DNA from: Oribacterium sp.
GTDB lineage: Bacteria > Bacillota_A > Clostridia > Lachnospirales > Lachnospiraceae
Reading direction: 5' to 3'
Assembly: GCA_004554245.1 (NCBI GenBank)
Contig: SFND01000002.1
Span: 1 to 64,000, forward strand
DNA length: 64,000 nucleotides
Below are positions 39,722 through 48,639 of the stretch, one piece after another; positions within the stretch are counted from its first letter, which is position 1; the number at the start of each line of letters is the position of its first letter. The notes beneath the pieces were generated by a model that saw only the letters and a program-made list of their open reading frames with translations, searched no databases and was not told where the DNA came from. A program made the translations under genes and the position numbers.

Positions 39722-39763
39722 CTTTTTGATTTGTGACGTGGTGTGCAGTGAAGGGGGAAGTGT

Positions 39764-41773
39764 ATGGAAAAGAGCAGTATCCTTCCATGGATCAATACAG
39801 AATATTCCTATCAGCTGGCGAAGCGGATGGAGCAGTTCCGCTCGCATCCGGAGCTCGGCTACCGGCCGGCAGGATCAAAGGCGGAGTTTGCGACCGGCGA
39901 GATACTGCGGGAGGAGATGGAGCGCATCGGTCTCCGGGACGTCCATAAGGATCAGATCTGCGTGGATGCCTGGGAGTTTCATAAGGCAGAGCTTGTATGG
40001 CGACGTGCAGATGGCAGTGTCGGGCTGCGGTCGCTGCTCGGTGGCTATCAGACCACGTTTCAGACCGACGGGCCGCAGGAATTCGGCCTCGTCTACGTCG
40101 GGAAGGGCACGGCAGCTGACTACGAGGGGAAGGATGTGAAGGGAAAGCTGGTCCTCGCGGATATCAATCAGCGCGACGAGTGGTGGATCAATTTCCCGGT
40201 CTACCAGGCCTATGTTCGTGGTGCCGCCGCGTTGATCGCCGTGCAGGAGGGCGGCTTCGCGGAGATACAGGATGAAGCGCTGAATGCACAGGATATCGCG
40301 GGTCCGGCAGAGGCCGCCGCCTTTTCGATGTCACGCTCAGATGCCGCAGTGCTGAAGCAGGCACTCCGGGAGACACCGGAACTCCGGGTGACCCTCGACG
40401 CGGACAGCACCGTCACGGAAAAGCAGCGCTCCTACAACATCATCGGCACGATCCCGGGTGAGGATCCGACGCAGATGATTCTCCTGTCGGCCCACTATGA
40501 CTCTTACTTCAGCGGCTTTCAGGATGACAATACGGCGGTGGCAATGATGTTCGGCATCGCGAAGGCACTGATCGACAGCGGCTACCGGCCGAAGAAGACC
40601 ATCGTCATCGCGGCGCTGGCGGCGGAAGAGTGGGGCATCGTGAACACGAAGTATGACTGGTCGACCGGTGCCTACCAGCAGGTCTTTCAGGTCCGTCCGG
40701 AGTGGCAGGGCAGGGTCGTGGCTGACTTCAACTTCGAGCTTCCGGCGCACGCCCATGGACCGAAGGACGCCGTGCGCAGCGTCTATGAGTACGTGCACTT
40801 CCTCGAGCAGGCCGTCGCCGACATCCCGGTGGATCCCGCGGCGTATCCGGAGGGACTCGAGGTGCATGCGCCGATCCAGACCATGTCCGACGACTTCTCG
40901 ATGGCCATCGCCGGCATCCCGTCCATGGTAAACGAGTTCACGGACAGCAGCTTCATGGAGACGCACTATCACTCGCAGTTCGATAACGAAGCCTATTATC
41001 ATGAGCCGGTCTACCGTTTTCATCACCTCTTATACGGCACGCTGATTCAGAAATTCGACCAGCTGATCCTCCCGCCGATGGACTTTTCCGCGCTGTTCGA
41101 AGCGATGAACAGAAGCATTGACCTGCGCTACGCCGGCCTCGTCGGCGAACTGGGCGCGGAGCTGGATGCCGTGACGAAGGAGGCGGCAGCCCTCGGGCAT
41201 GCCGTGTACCGCTGGATCGAGGCGGTCAATGCTTCCGGCGTGACACCATCACGCGCCGGGGAGTGCACGGAGATCCTGATGAAGGCCTTCCGAAAGGCCC
41301 AGGACTCCTTCGTGCGCCTCGACTGGCAGGATACCGTCCTCTTCCCACAGCAGGCGGTACGGCAGAACCTCACGCATATCAAGGACGCCATCCGCTGCCT
41401 CGAGGAGAGCGATGCCCGCGGTGCCCTCGATGCCATCTATGAAATCGATAACAACTGCTATGCCTTCCAGTTCGATGAGGAGGTATTTAACTACTTCACC
41501 GACTATGTCTTCTGCCAGCCGAAGGAGCGCCTCCAGTGGGGAGCCGGACGGATCGTGCATCATGAGAATCTGTACCAGCTGGTGCAGAAGCTGAAGCACA
41601 AGGCAGAAGCCGGCAGCGTGGATTTCGAGGAGGAGCTTCGCATCCTGAACCGCGTACGCAAGAACCAGGAAGAGTGCTATAAATCGGATCTCGAATACAT
41701 GATACGGGAAACAAATAATATCATCCAGAGCCTGAAACAGATTTCAGCGATCGCGGATGGAAAGGAATGTTAA
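39764..41773 (+). CDS. M28-family metallopeptidase-like protein, cytoplasmic
   Basis: A 669-residue protein. Residues about 110-190 resemble a PA-type insert. Residues about 220-430 are an M28 peptidase core with likely zinc ligands in LSAHYDSYFSGFQDDNTAV, ALAAEEWG (catalytic Glu pair), VADFNFELP and THYHSQFD. About 230 helical residues follow. There is no signal peptide or membrane segment, so it is predicted to be cytoplasmic, unlike many secreted M28 aminopeptidases. GGGGGAAG precedes ATG 39764. The GNAT gene follows within 13 bp. Peptide or aminoacyl substrate unknown. Confidence 0.8.
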   Translation: MEKSSILPWINTEYSYQLAKRMEQFRSHPELGYRPAGSKAEFATGEILREEMERIGLRDVHKDQICVDAWEFHKAELVWRRADGSVGLRSLLGGYQTTFQTDGPQEFGLVYVGKGTAADYEGKDVKGKLVLADINQRDEWWINFPVYQAYVRGAAALIAVQEGGFAEIQDEALNAQDIAGPAEAAAFSMSRSDAAVLKQALRETPELRVTLDADSTVTEKQRSYNIIGTIPGEDPTQMILLSAHYDSYFSGFQDDNTAVAMMFGIAKALIDSGYRPKKTIVIAALAAEEWGIVNTKYDWSTGAYQQVFQVRPEWQGRVVADFNFELPAHAHGPKDAVRSVYEYVHFLEQAVADIPVDPAAYPEGLEVHAPIQTMSDDFSMAIAGIPSMVNEFTDSSFMETHYHSQFDNEAYYHEPVYRFHHLLYGTLIQKFDQLILPPMDFSALFEAMNRSIDLRYAGLVGELGAELDAVTKEAAALGHAVYRWIEAVNASGVTPSRAGECTEILMKAFRKAQDSFVRLDWQDTVLFPQQAVRQNLTHIKDAIRCLEESDARGALDAIYEIDNNCYAFQFDEEVFNYFTDYVFCQPKERLQWGAGRIVHHENLYQLVQKLKHKAEAGSVDFEEELRILNRVRKNQEECYKSDLEYMIRETNNIIQSLKQISAIADGKEC

Positions 41774-41785
41774 ACAGGATTTACT

Positions 41786-42421
41786 ATGGATAGTGACAAA
41801 TTGTACCGCGTAAAAAAGGAAGATATCCCGAAGCTGGAGCGGCTGCTGACGGTCTGCTTCGCGAAGGATCCGCTGTACTGTAAGCTGATTCCGGACGAGG
41901 ATACACGGAATCGTCTGCTGCCGGAGCTTTTTCACTGTGATCTTGAGGAGATGTTCGAGACCTGCGAAATCTTCGCAGACAGCCCGGAGCTGAATGGCAT
42001 CCTGGTCGTATCCGACGAGTCGGAGCCGTATAATTTCTTCCGCTATTACCTGACCGAGCTTCGCGCGAATCTGAAGACCGACGAGTACCTCATCAAGGAG
42101 GATCCGAGCCTCCGGGCTTTCTGGAACTTCGTGCTCGGCAAGGACTATCTGAACGAGAAGTGGACCGACCAGCTCCACCAGGAGGAGCGCATCCACATCA
42201 TCTACCTCGCGGTCGATCCCGAGAAGCAGCATCATCACATCTCCTCGATCCTCATGGACGAGGCCATTGCCTACGCCGACGCACATCATCTCATGATGTC
42301 CCTCGAGACCCACAACGAGCATAACGTCGCCATGTACGAGCATTTCGGCTTCAAGCTTTACGGCGTGATGGAAAAGCACTTCGACCTCAAGCAGTACTGC
42401 CTCATCCGAGAGGTGCAGTAG
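41786..42421 (+). CDS. GNAT-family N-acetyltransferase
   Basis: A 211-residue cytoplasmic acyltransferase. The acetyl-CoA motif is seen as IIYLAVDPEKQHHHISSILMDEAIAYA (motif A, with a His-rich variant of the Q/RxxGxG/A loop). LETHNEHNVAMYEHFGFKLYGVM is motif B. The first 100 residues are less conserved. It sits immediately after the M28 gene with a weak ACAGGA site, so the pair is probably one operon. The acceptor is unknown. Confidence 0.82.
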   Translation: MDSDKLYRVKKEDIPKLERLLTVCFAKDPLYCKLIPDEDTRNRLLPELFHCDLEEMFETCEIFADSPELNGILVVSDESEPYNFFRYYLTELRANLKTDEYLIKEDPSLRAFWNFVLGKDYLNEKWTDQLHQEERIHIIYLAVDPEKQHHHISSILMDEAIAYADAHHLMMSLETHNEHNVAMYEHFGFKLYGVMEKHFDLKQYCLIREVQ

Positions 42422-42428
42422 AGGCCAT

Positions 42429-42514
42429 CTTAAGAATTTCGTAAGGGGGTCTGACCCCATAAACTTTTGTTTAGATTCGGTTTATGAAAATTTAATGGGG
42501 TCAGACCCCATAAA
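42429..42514 (+). repeat. REP/BIME-like element copy 7
   Basis: It starts CTTAAGAATTTCGTAAG. The palindromes are at 42446-42458 and 42497-42509, with a 51-bp period, and the interior is TTTTGTTTAGATTCGG. Confidence 0.93.
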
Positions 42515-42533
42515 CTCGAGAGGCCAAGACCCC

Positions 42534-42562
42534 TTGAAATCAGGCCGTATTCCCGATATAAT
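42534..42562 (+). promoter_or_regulatory. Promoter of the small membrane protein gene
   Basis: TTGAAA (42534-42539), a 17-bp spacer and TATAAT (42557-42562), directly after REP copy 7. Confidence 0.7.
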
Positions 42563-42603
42563 AACCTTGTCTGTGCGTAATCACGATACAGGAGGTAGTG
42601 ACC

Positions 42604-42789
42604 ATGGAGCTTAGACGAATACTCGCGATTCTCGCACTGGTCATCATCGCGTTTCTCCTCGTCGCCGTACTGTATTTCGCGGTGACCGGAGCGAACCAGT
42701 ACCTTCTGGCCTGTTTATTCTGTCTGGTCGTCGTACCGGTGGTGATCTACATCTTCATCTGGTTCACGAAACTGACAAACAAAAAATAA
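42604..42789 (+). CDS. Small two-segment membrane protein
   Basis: A 61-residue protein with two hydrophobic segments (about 6-27 and 33-54) and a basic end TKLTNKK. No family is recognised. GGAGG (42591-42595) is well spaced for ATG 42604; a GTG at 42598 is also in frame. Its own consensus promoter and good ribosome site support a real gene. It lies alone between the GNAT gene and purA. Confidence 0.7.
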   Translation: MELRRILAILALVIIAFLLVAVLYFAVTGANQYLLACLFCLVVVPVVIYIFIWFTKLTNKK

Positions 42790-42875
42790 TGCAGGATGTT
42801 CTGGTCACGAATCTCTCACATACATCCGGGTGAGGACGCTCGAGATGGACTGTGTCAAAAAGGTGAAGAACATCC

Positions 42876-42899
42876 ATAGTATCCATACACGGATGCTAT
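42876..42899 (+). promoter_or_regulatory. Hairpin in the purA leader next to the ribosome site
   Basis: ATAGTATCC and GGATGCTAT pair (one G-T) around ATACAC, ending 4 bases before AGGAGG. It may affect purA translation. I do not see a purine riboswitch. Confidence 0.4.
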
Positions 42900-42915
42900 C
42901 CTTAGGAGGATTCAC

Positions 42916-44202
42916 ATGGTAAGAGCAATCGTTGGAGCAAACTGGGGCGACGAGGGCAAGGGCAAGATCACCGATGTGCTTGCCGAGACCTCGGATATCG
43001 TTGTACGTTTCCAGGGTGGCGCAAATGCCGGCCATACCATCATCAACAATTATGGTCGTTTCTCACTCCACCTTATGCCGAGCGGCATATTCTATAATCA
43101 CACCACATCCGTACTCGGAAATGGTGTGGCACTCGATATCGAGAGGTTCTGTGCAGAGCTGAAGTCCATCGTCGACGCCGGCGTTCCGACCCCGAAGATC
43201 CTGGTATCCAACCGTGCACAGGTTATGATGCCATATCACGTTCTGTTCGATACACTCGAGGAGGCGAGACTCGCCGGTAAGAGCTATGGCTCCACGAAGT
43301 CCGGCATCGCACCGTTCTTCTCTGACAAGTATGCGAAGATCGGTCTTCAGGTAAGCGAGCTCTTCGATGAGGAGGTCCTTCAGGATCGTCTGCACAAGGT
43401 CATCGAAATCAAGAATGCGATCCTGCGTGAGCTTTATCATGCACCGGAGATCAACTACGACGAGCTCCTCGAGGAGATGCATCGTCAGAGAGATATGATC
43501 GCACCGTATGTGACCGATACCTCGAAGTTCCTGCGTGAGGCACTGAAGGAAGGTAAGACCGTCCTGCTCGAGGGTCAGCTCGGTACCATGAAGGATCCGG
43601 ATCACGGTATCTATCCGATGGTAACCTCCAGCTCCACACTCGCAGCCTATGGTGCCGTCGGTGCCGGTATCCCTCCATATGAGATCAAGGATATCGTCGC
43701 TGTAACGAAGGCATATTCCTCCGCAGTCGGTGCCGGTGATTTCGTTTCCGAGCTCTTCGGTGAGGAGGCAGATGAGCTTCGTAGAAGAGGTGGCGATAAG
43801 GGTGAGTTCGGTGCAACCACTGGACGTCCGAGAAGAGTCGGCTGGTATGATGCCGTCGCTTCGAAGTATGGCTGCCAGCTTCAGAGCGCGACCGAGGTCG
43901 CACTGACCGTCCTCGATGTACTCGGCTACCTGAAGGAGATCAAGGTCTGCGTAGGCTATGAGATCGATGGTAAGGTAACCACCGACTTCCCGGTTACACC
44001 GCTCCTTAACAAGGCAAAGCCGGTCTATGAGACCCTGCCGGGCTGGAACTGCGACATCCGCGGCATCAAGAACTATGACGAGCTTCCGGAGAACTGTAAG
44101 AACTACATCGACTTCATCGAGAAGCACATCGAGACCCCGATCACCATGGTTTCCAATGGTCCGGAGAGACACGAGATTCTGAAGAGAACCCCGAAGATCT
44201 GA
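42916..44202 (+). CDS. purA: Adenylosuccinate synthetase
   Basis: A 428-residue GTP-dependent enzyme joining IMP and aspartate. The N-terminal GANWGDEGKGKITDVLAE P-loop and NAGHTI with the catalytic His are visible. VTSSSTLAAYGAVGAGIPP and GEFGATTGRPRRVGWYDAV are family motifs. AGGAGG precedes ATG 42916. Together with purB it completes AMP synthesis from IMP. A very strong terminator follows. Confidence 0.97.
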   Translation: MVRAIVGANWGDEGKGKITDVLAETSDIVVRFQGGANAGHTIINNYGRFSLHLMPSGIFYNHTTSVLGNGVALDIERFCAELKSIVDAGVPTPKILVSNRAQVMMPYHVLFDTLEEARLAGKSYGSTKSGIAPFFSDKYAKIGLQVSELFDEEVLQDRLHKVIEIKNAILRELYHAPEINYDELLEEMHRQRDMIAPYVTDTSKFLREALKEGKTVLLEGQLGTMKDPDHGIYPMVTSSSTLAAYGAVGAGIPPYEIKDIVAVTKAYSSAVGAGDFVSELFGEEADELRRRGGDKGEFGATTGRPRRVGWYDAVASKYGCQLQSATEVALTVLDVLGYLKEIKVCVGYEIDGKVTTDFPVTPLLNKAKPVYETLPGWNCDIRGIKNYDELPENCKNYIDFIEKHIETPITMVSNGPERHEILKRTPKI

Positions 44203-44227
44203 TTTTAGATCTCTGATTTATAAGTAG

Positions 44228-44269
44228 ACGAGGCGCCCATTGCATCACTGCAATGGGCGCCTCGTTTTT
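44228..44269 (+). terminator. Intrinsic terminator of purA
   Basis: A 17-bp perfect stem (ACGAGGCGCCCATTGCA with its complement) around TCAC, followed by TTTTT. Confidence 0.97.
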
Positions 44270-44356
44270 GTGGGTATAGATGAAGGGGTACGATGTGTTG
44301 TACTCCGACCCGAAGATCAGGGATCGGAGTGGGAGATATCCGGGCCGAACCCGAAA

Positions 44357-45544
44357 TTACTTAGCGGCCTGATTTTCCTTTTCAAGCGTCGTTCTGAATT
44401 CTTCCTTTATGTCTGCGAGCAGTGCCGGCTCGGTGATGAGCTCATACGCGGCACCGGCCAGGATCTTCGCACCGTAGAAGATTGCCTTGTGTGCTTCCTC
44501 GGTTTTACCGGCGTCGAGATATGCCTGGGAGTGCGCGGTCGAACCCTCCGGAACGAAGGCGATGCGGGCACAGGTACCAGGTACACGGCGCATGACATTG
44601 CCGAAATCCGTCGAACCGGTCTGCGCTCTCGGCGGGGCGATCCGCGGTGCGCCGATCTCTTCGGCCTGCTTCATCACGAGATCGTTCAGTCGGATGACCG
44701 GAATCTTATTATCGACTTCCTTCTCGCGGATGATTTCCACCTCGGTTTCGGTCATCATCGCCGCGCCCTGGAGAATCTTTTCGAAGCGTGTGCAGACGTT
44801 GTCGAGGTAAGCGCGGTTATAGGAACGCACGTAGAAGCTCGCCTCCGCATAGGCCGGCACGACATTGGCCGGTGTGCCGCCGCAGTTGGTGACTGTATAA
44901 TGGATCTTCACGTCGGATGCGACGTGCTCACGTAAAAACTCAACGCCCTGGAAGGCGAGGATGAGGCCATCCAGCGCACTGCGACCCTTTTCCGGGCGGA
45001 GCGCAGCGTGCGCACTGGTGCCGTGGTAGATTACCTTATACTTCGAGTTCGCGAGCGACTTCACATCCACCTGCGTATTCGGACCGCCGTGCATCATGAA
45101 GGCCACGTCGAGATCGGTGAAATCGCAGCCGTTCCGGATCATCTGGATCTTACCGCTGATGCTTTCCTCGGCAGGGGTTCCGTAGACCGTGATGGTATAG
45201 GCCTGGTCCAGGTCTGCTTCTTTCAATGCCTTCGCCGCAGCGAGGATGGATGGACCCTGCAGATGATGACCGCAGGCGTGTCCGAGGCCTGGAAGCGCGT
45301 CATACTCACAGAGCAGTCCGATGTTCGGGCCGCCGTTCCCGTGGTGGAAGACGGCCTTAAATGCGGTCGGGACACCCGCAATGCCGGTTTCGACCTCGAA
45401 GCCTTCGCGCATAAGCCACTGTGTCAGAACGTCAAGGGCATGAAACTCCTCCATGCCGGTTTCCGGGTGATCGAAGATATCGTCGGCCATCGCGATCAGC
45501 TCTTCCCGAACGCCATCGATCGTTTGAAATAATCTTTCCTTCAA
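44357..45544 (-). CDS. M20-family amidohydrolase (AbgB/HipO-like)
   Basis: A 395-residue metal-dependent amidohydrolase. HPETGMEEFHA, LCEYDALPGLGHACGHHLQGPS (metal-binding), TVYGTPAEESISGK (catalytic Glu) and MMHGGPNTQVDVKSLA are the M20D family motifs, as in aminobenzoyl-glutamate or N-acyl-amino-acid hydrolases. On the - strand TATAATGGG is a promoter -10 that includes the first in-frame ATG. GGAGGTG lies further down, before TTG 45544, so translation most likely begins at that TTG. It is convergent with purA and divergent from rex. Confidence 0.87.
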   Translation of the reverse strand: MKERLFQTIDGVREELIAMADDIFDHPETGMEEFHALDVLTQWLMREGFEVETGIAGVPTAFKAVFHHGNGGPNIGLLCEYDALPGLGHACGHHLQGPSILAAAKALKEADLDQAYTITVYGTPAEESISGKIQMIRNGCDFTDLDVAFMMHGGPNTQVDVKSLANSKYKVIYHGTSAHAALRPEKGRSALDGLILAFQGVEFLREHVASDVKIHYTVTNCGGTPANVVPAYAEASFYVRSYNRAYLDNVCTRFEKILQGAAMMTETEVEIIREKEVDNKIPVIRLNDLVMKQAEEIGAPRIAPPRAQTGSTDFGNVMRRVPGTCARIAFVPEGSTAHSQAYLDAGKTEEAHKAIFYGAKILAGAAYELITEPALLADIKEEFRTTLEKENQAAK

Positions 45545-45651
45545 ATTAAAAGCACCTCCGTTTTTTGATGAGCCCATTATACAGGGCAGCGGAAGTGCTT
45601 GTAAAATATAGAAAACAAAAGATGATTATTTATACTTATTTAACAATATAA

Positions 45652-45669
45652 TTGTTAAGAATTCTACAA
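45652..45669 (+). promoter_or_regulatory. Candidate Rex operator
   Basis: TTGTTAAGAATTCTACAA resembles the Rex box TTGTTAAnnnnTTAACAA (second half with two mismatches). It lies 7 bp before the -35 of the rex promoter, which suggests autoregulation. Confidence 0.55.
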
Positions 45670-45676
45670 CTTGCCT

Positions 45677-45705
45677 TTGACATCTATTTCACAGGATTGT
45701 ATAAT
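45677..45705 (+). promoter_or_regulatory. Consensus promoter of rex
   Basis: TTGACA (45677-45682), exactly 17 bp, and TATAAT (45700-45705), both matching consensus. Confidence 0.9.
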
Positions 45706-45719
45706 TTAGAACGAAATCT

Positions 45720-45750
45720 ATGATTTTGTATGCAATATCTACAAAATCAT
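45720..45750 (+). promoter_or_regulatory. Perfect 11-bp-arm inverted repeat in the rex leader
   Basis: ATGATTTTGTA (45720-45730) and TACAAAATCAT (45740-45750) are exact complements with a 9-base loop. It lies between the start site and the ribosome site. It could be a second protein operator or an RNA hairpin that masks initiation. Confidence 0.65.
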
Positions 45751-45771
45751 ATCACAGGAGAGCGTATTAAC

Positions 45772-46428
45772 ATGGCAAAGAAAGAAATATCACAGGCGGT
45801 TATCCAGAGACTTCCTAGATATTATCGATATCTCGAGGATCTCATGGATCAGGGGATCGAGCGCATTTCGTCGAACGAATTAAGTAAGCGGATGAAGCTC
45901 ACGGCGTCGCAGATCCGTCAGGACCTCAATAACTTCGGCGGCTTCGGTCAGCAGGGCTACGGCTACAACATCCGAAATCTGCATGATGAGATCGCGAAGA
46001 TCCTGAACATCGATGAGGAGCATGAGATGATCATCGTCGGAGCCGGTCACTTAGGACAGGCACTGGCGAACTATACAAATTTCCGAAAGCGCGGCTTCAT
46101 CGTAAGAGCTATCTTCGATCAGGACCCGACGGTTATCGGTACCCGGGTAGGCGATGTTGAGGTGCTTCCGATGGAGAAGATCGATGAGGTCGTGAAGGCA
46201 TCCAATGTCAAGATGGCAGCGGTCTGCATCCCGAAGACACCGGCCGTAAAGGTAGTCGAGCAGCTGATCGCCGACGGCGTCGTTGGTATCTGGAACTTCG
46301 CGCACGTCGATCTCGAGGTTCCGGATGATGTCGTCATCGAGAACGTGCATCTCTCCGAGTCGCTGATGCGTCTCAGCTACCGTATGGGTGAAGCCTACGG
46401 ACGGAAAGAAGCGGAGGACGAGGCATAA
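45772..46428 (+). CDS. rex: Redox-sensing transcriptional repressor Rex
   Basis: A 218-residue repressor that binds NADH through its Rossmann domain and represses fermentation genes when NADH is low. The winged-helix N-terminus includes VIQRLPRYYRYLEDLMDQGIERISSNEL and ASQIRQDLNNFGGFGQQGYGYNI. The NADH site is IVGAGHLGQALANY. ATG 45772 follows AGGAGA; the longer frame from 45730 starts inside the leader inverted repeat and is rejected. It heads the rex-acpS-nnrD cluster common in clostridia. Confidence 0.95.
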   Translation: MAKKEISQAVIQRLPRYYRYLEDLMDQGIERISSNELSKRMKLTASQIRQDLNNFGGFGQQGYGYNIRNLHDEIAKILNIDEEHEMIIVGAGHLGQALANYTNFRKRGFIVRAIFDQDPTVIGTRVGDVEVLPMEKIDEVVKASNVKMAAVCIPKTPAVKVVEQLIADGVVGIWNFAHVDLEVPDDVVIENVHLSESLMRLSYRMGEAYGRKEAEDEA

Positions 46429-46429
46429 G

Positions 46430-46846
46430 ATGGTGATCGGTATCGGCACCGACATCCTGGAAATCAGCCGTATCGAGAGTACCCGGCGAACAGGCACGGA
46501 GACTCGTATTTTTACGGAGCATGAGTGCCGGCAGGCATCTGGAAGAGATTCCATGCTTGCCGGTGATTTTGCATGTAAGGAGGCGGTCGCGAAGTGCTTC
46601 GGCACCGGCTTCCGCGGCTTCCGCCCGATCGACGTCGAGGTGCTCCGGGATGAACTCGGGAAACCCTATGTCGTGCTTCACGGCGCTGCCCGCACACTGT
46701 ATGACGAGCTGGGCGGACGCTCGATTCAGGTCTCGATCTCCGACACGAAGGAGCTCGTCATCGCATTTGCCATACTGGAGGGCACAGATGGACACAGACA
46801 AGACGACCTATCTCAGGAAGATTCCGGCACGCCGGAGCGACAGTAA
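46430..46846 (+). CDS. acpS: Holo-[acyl-carrier-protein] synthase
   Basis: A 138-residue enzyme transferring 4-phosphopantetheine from CoA to acyl carrier protein. The N-terminal IGTDILEISRIE and the ACKEAVAKCFGTGF loop with metal and CoA ligands are typical. It begins one base after the rex stop. The start of nnrD lies inside its 3-prime end (59-bp overlap), making the C-terminus slightly longer than usual. Confidence 0.93.
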   Translation: MVIGIGTDILEISRIESTRRTGTETRIFTEHECRQASGRDSMLAGDFACKEAVAKCFGTGFRGFRPIDVEVLRDELGKPYVVLHGAARTLYDELGGRSIQVSISDTKELVIAFAILEGTDGHRQDDLSQEDSGTPERQ

Positions 46847-47750
46847 TAAGGGAACCTACGGAAAGATCCTCGTGGCCGCCGGCTCGGAGGGCATGTGTGG
46901 TGCCGCTTACCTCGCCGGTCTCGCCGCCTATCGCAGCGGCGCCGGCCTCGTGCGCATCCTGACCCCTGCGTCGAACCGCCTCATCGTGCAGTCCCTGCTT
47001 CCGGAGGCGATCTTCACCGGCTACGATTCGGACAGTAATTTCCGGGTCCTGTCCGAGGCCAATGTCTCCTGGGCGGACATCCTCGTGCTGGGGCCAGGTC
47101 TCGGCACCGAGGCGCTGAGCGTGACGCTCGTTCGCGAGCTGCTGCAGGCCATCGCAGCGCAGTGTGATGCAACGCCGTCGAAATGGCTTGGGAAATTCCC
47201 GCTTCTGCTGATCGACGCAGACGGCCTCAATATCCTGAGCGTCCGTCCGGAGCTCATGCAGCTCGTCGACCAGATCGCACGGCAGATCCCGGTGGTCGTC
47301 ACGCCACACCCGATGGAGATGGCGCGCCTCTCTGCGGTTTCGCTACAGGAGATTCTTCAGTGCCCGGCCCACGCGGCGGAAGCATTGGCCGCGGCACATG
47401 GCACCATAACCGTGATGAAGGGCTCGGAAACCATCGTCCTGGATGCCGACGGACACGCCTTCCAGAACCTGGAGGCGAGCCCGGCCCTCAGTAAAGGCGG
47501 CTCCGGCGACGTCCTGTCCGGTGCCATCGCCGGCGTCTATGCCGTCCTGCGCGCTGACCGAATCGACGCACTGAACGAAGTCCCGCCAGAAGAACAGCGT
47601 AAGCGCTGGCGCAGGATGGCCTTCGACGCAGCCGTCACCGGCGTCCTGCTCCATGCAGAAGCCGGACGACAGGCCGCAAATATCCACGGAACCCACGGCG
47701 TACTCGCCAGGGAAACGGCGGACATGCTCGGAATCGTGATGCATGCGTGA
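46788..47750 (+). CDS. nnrD: ADP-dependent NAD(P)H-hydrate dehydratase
   Basis: A 320-residue repair enzyme that restores damaged NAD(P)H hydrates. NKGTYGKILVAAGSEGMCGAAYLAG is the N-terminal signature. VVTPHPMEMARL and the ATP/ADP site LSKGGSGDVLSGAIAG follow. Only the dehydratase half is present; the NnrE epimerase domain is not fused here. CTGGAGGG precedes ATG 46788. It overlaps acpS by 59 bp, so expression is coupled. Confidence 0.93.
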   Translation: MDTDKTTYLRKIPARRSDSNKGTYGKILVAAGSEGMCGAAYLAGLAAYRSGAGLVRILTPASNRLIVQSLLPEAIFTGYDSDSNFRVLSEANVSWADILVLGPGLGTEALSVTLVRELLQAIAAQCDATPSKWLGKFPLLLIDADGLNILSVRPELMQLVDQIARQIPVVVTPHPMEMARLSAVSLQEILQCPAHAAEALAAAHGTITVMKGSETIVLDADGHAFQNLEASPALSKGGSGDVLSGAIAGVYAVLRADRIDALNEVPPEEQRKRWRRMAFDAAVTGVLLHAEAGRQAANIHGTHGVLARETADMLGIVMHA

Positions 47751-47804
47751 AGATGATTCCTGCGACCCGCCCGCCGTTCTAAGATGCAAACATGTCAGAA
47801 AAGC

Positions 47805-47833
47805 TTGATTCTACGCCGTTTTTACGTTATAGT
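47805..47833 (+). promoter_or_regulatory. Promoter of the yebC-type gene
   Basis: TTGATT (47805-47810), 17 bp, TATAGT (47828-47833), 57 bp before the ATG. Confidence 0.6.
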
Positions 47834-47889
47834 ACTAGAGTTTGATTTAAACATCGATCGATTTTATATATGTAATTGAGGAGAGTATT

Positions 47890-48639
47890 ATGTCAGGACA
47901 TTCCAAGTTTTCAAACATCCGTGCTAAGAAGGAAAAGAATGATGCCGCAAAGGGCAAAATTTTCACCATGATCGGCCATGAGCTCGCACTGGCTGTAAAG
48001 GCCGGTGGACCTGACCCAGCTAACAACTCCAAGCTCGCTGCTGTCATCGCGAAGGCAAAGGCAAACAACATGCCGAACGACACCATCAACAGCGGTATCA
48101 AGAAGGCAGCCGGATCCATGGATGCGGATAACTTCGAGGAGCTTCAGTACGAGGGCTACGGCCCGAATGGTGTAGCCATCATCGTCAAGGTTCTGACGGA
48201 TAACAAGAACCGTGCTGCAGCGGATGTACGTTCCGCATTTACGAAGGGCCACGGCTCACTCGCAACGCAGGGTGCCGTTTCCTTCATGTTTGACGAGAAG
48301 GGCCAGATCATCCTCGACCGTGAGGCGATGGACGATATGGGTAAGGACTTCGACACACTGATGGATATGGCCATCGAGGCTGGTGCCGAGGACATCACCG
48401 ACGAAGAGGATTCCTACGTGATCATCACGGATCCGGCGGACTTCGAGACGGTTCGCGAGAACATCGAGAAGCAGGGCATCCCGATGGCAGAAGCGGACGT
48501 CGTGATGATCCCGCAGAACTACGTATCGGTTACCGATCCAGAGGTCGTAAAGGGACTTCGCAGAACCCTCGACCTGCTCGACGCATCCGAGGACGTTCAG
48601 ACTGTATACACCAACTGGGAAGAAGAGAATGAGGAGTAA
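47890..48639 (+). CDS. YebC/PmpR-family protein
   Basis: A 249-residue protein with the typical start MSGHSKFSNIRAKKEKNDAAKGKIFTMIGHE, the RAAADVRSAFTKGHGSL segment and MFDEKGQI. Family members act as transcription regulators or help ribosomes at polyproline stretches. GAGGAG precedes ATG 47890, and a shared terminator follows. The monocistronic unit is convergent with rqcH. Confidence 0.94.
   Translation: MSGHSKFSNIRAKKEKNDAAKGKIFTMIGHELALAVKAGGPDPANNSKLAAVIAKAKANNMPNDTINSGIKKAAGSMDADNFEELQYEGYGPNGVAIIVKVLTDNKNRAAADVRSAFTKGHGSLATQGAVSFMFDEKGQIILDREAMDDMGKDFDTLMDMAIEAGAEDITDEEDSYVIITDPADFETVRENIEKQGIPMAEADVVMIPQNYVSVTDPEVVKGLRRTLDLLDASEDVQTVYTNWEEENEE

Noticed and set aside
42790..42915. Possible purine riboswitch before purA
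   Set aside because: Only a single 9-bp hairpin next to the ribosome site is seen; the three-way junction core is absent.
45640..45658. TTAACAATATAATTGTTAA as the Rex operator
   Set aside because: It is a fine inverted repeat, but its half sites face the opposite way from the Rex box; the overlapping TTGTTAAGAATTCTACAA fits better.
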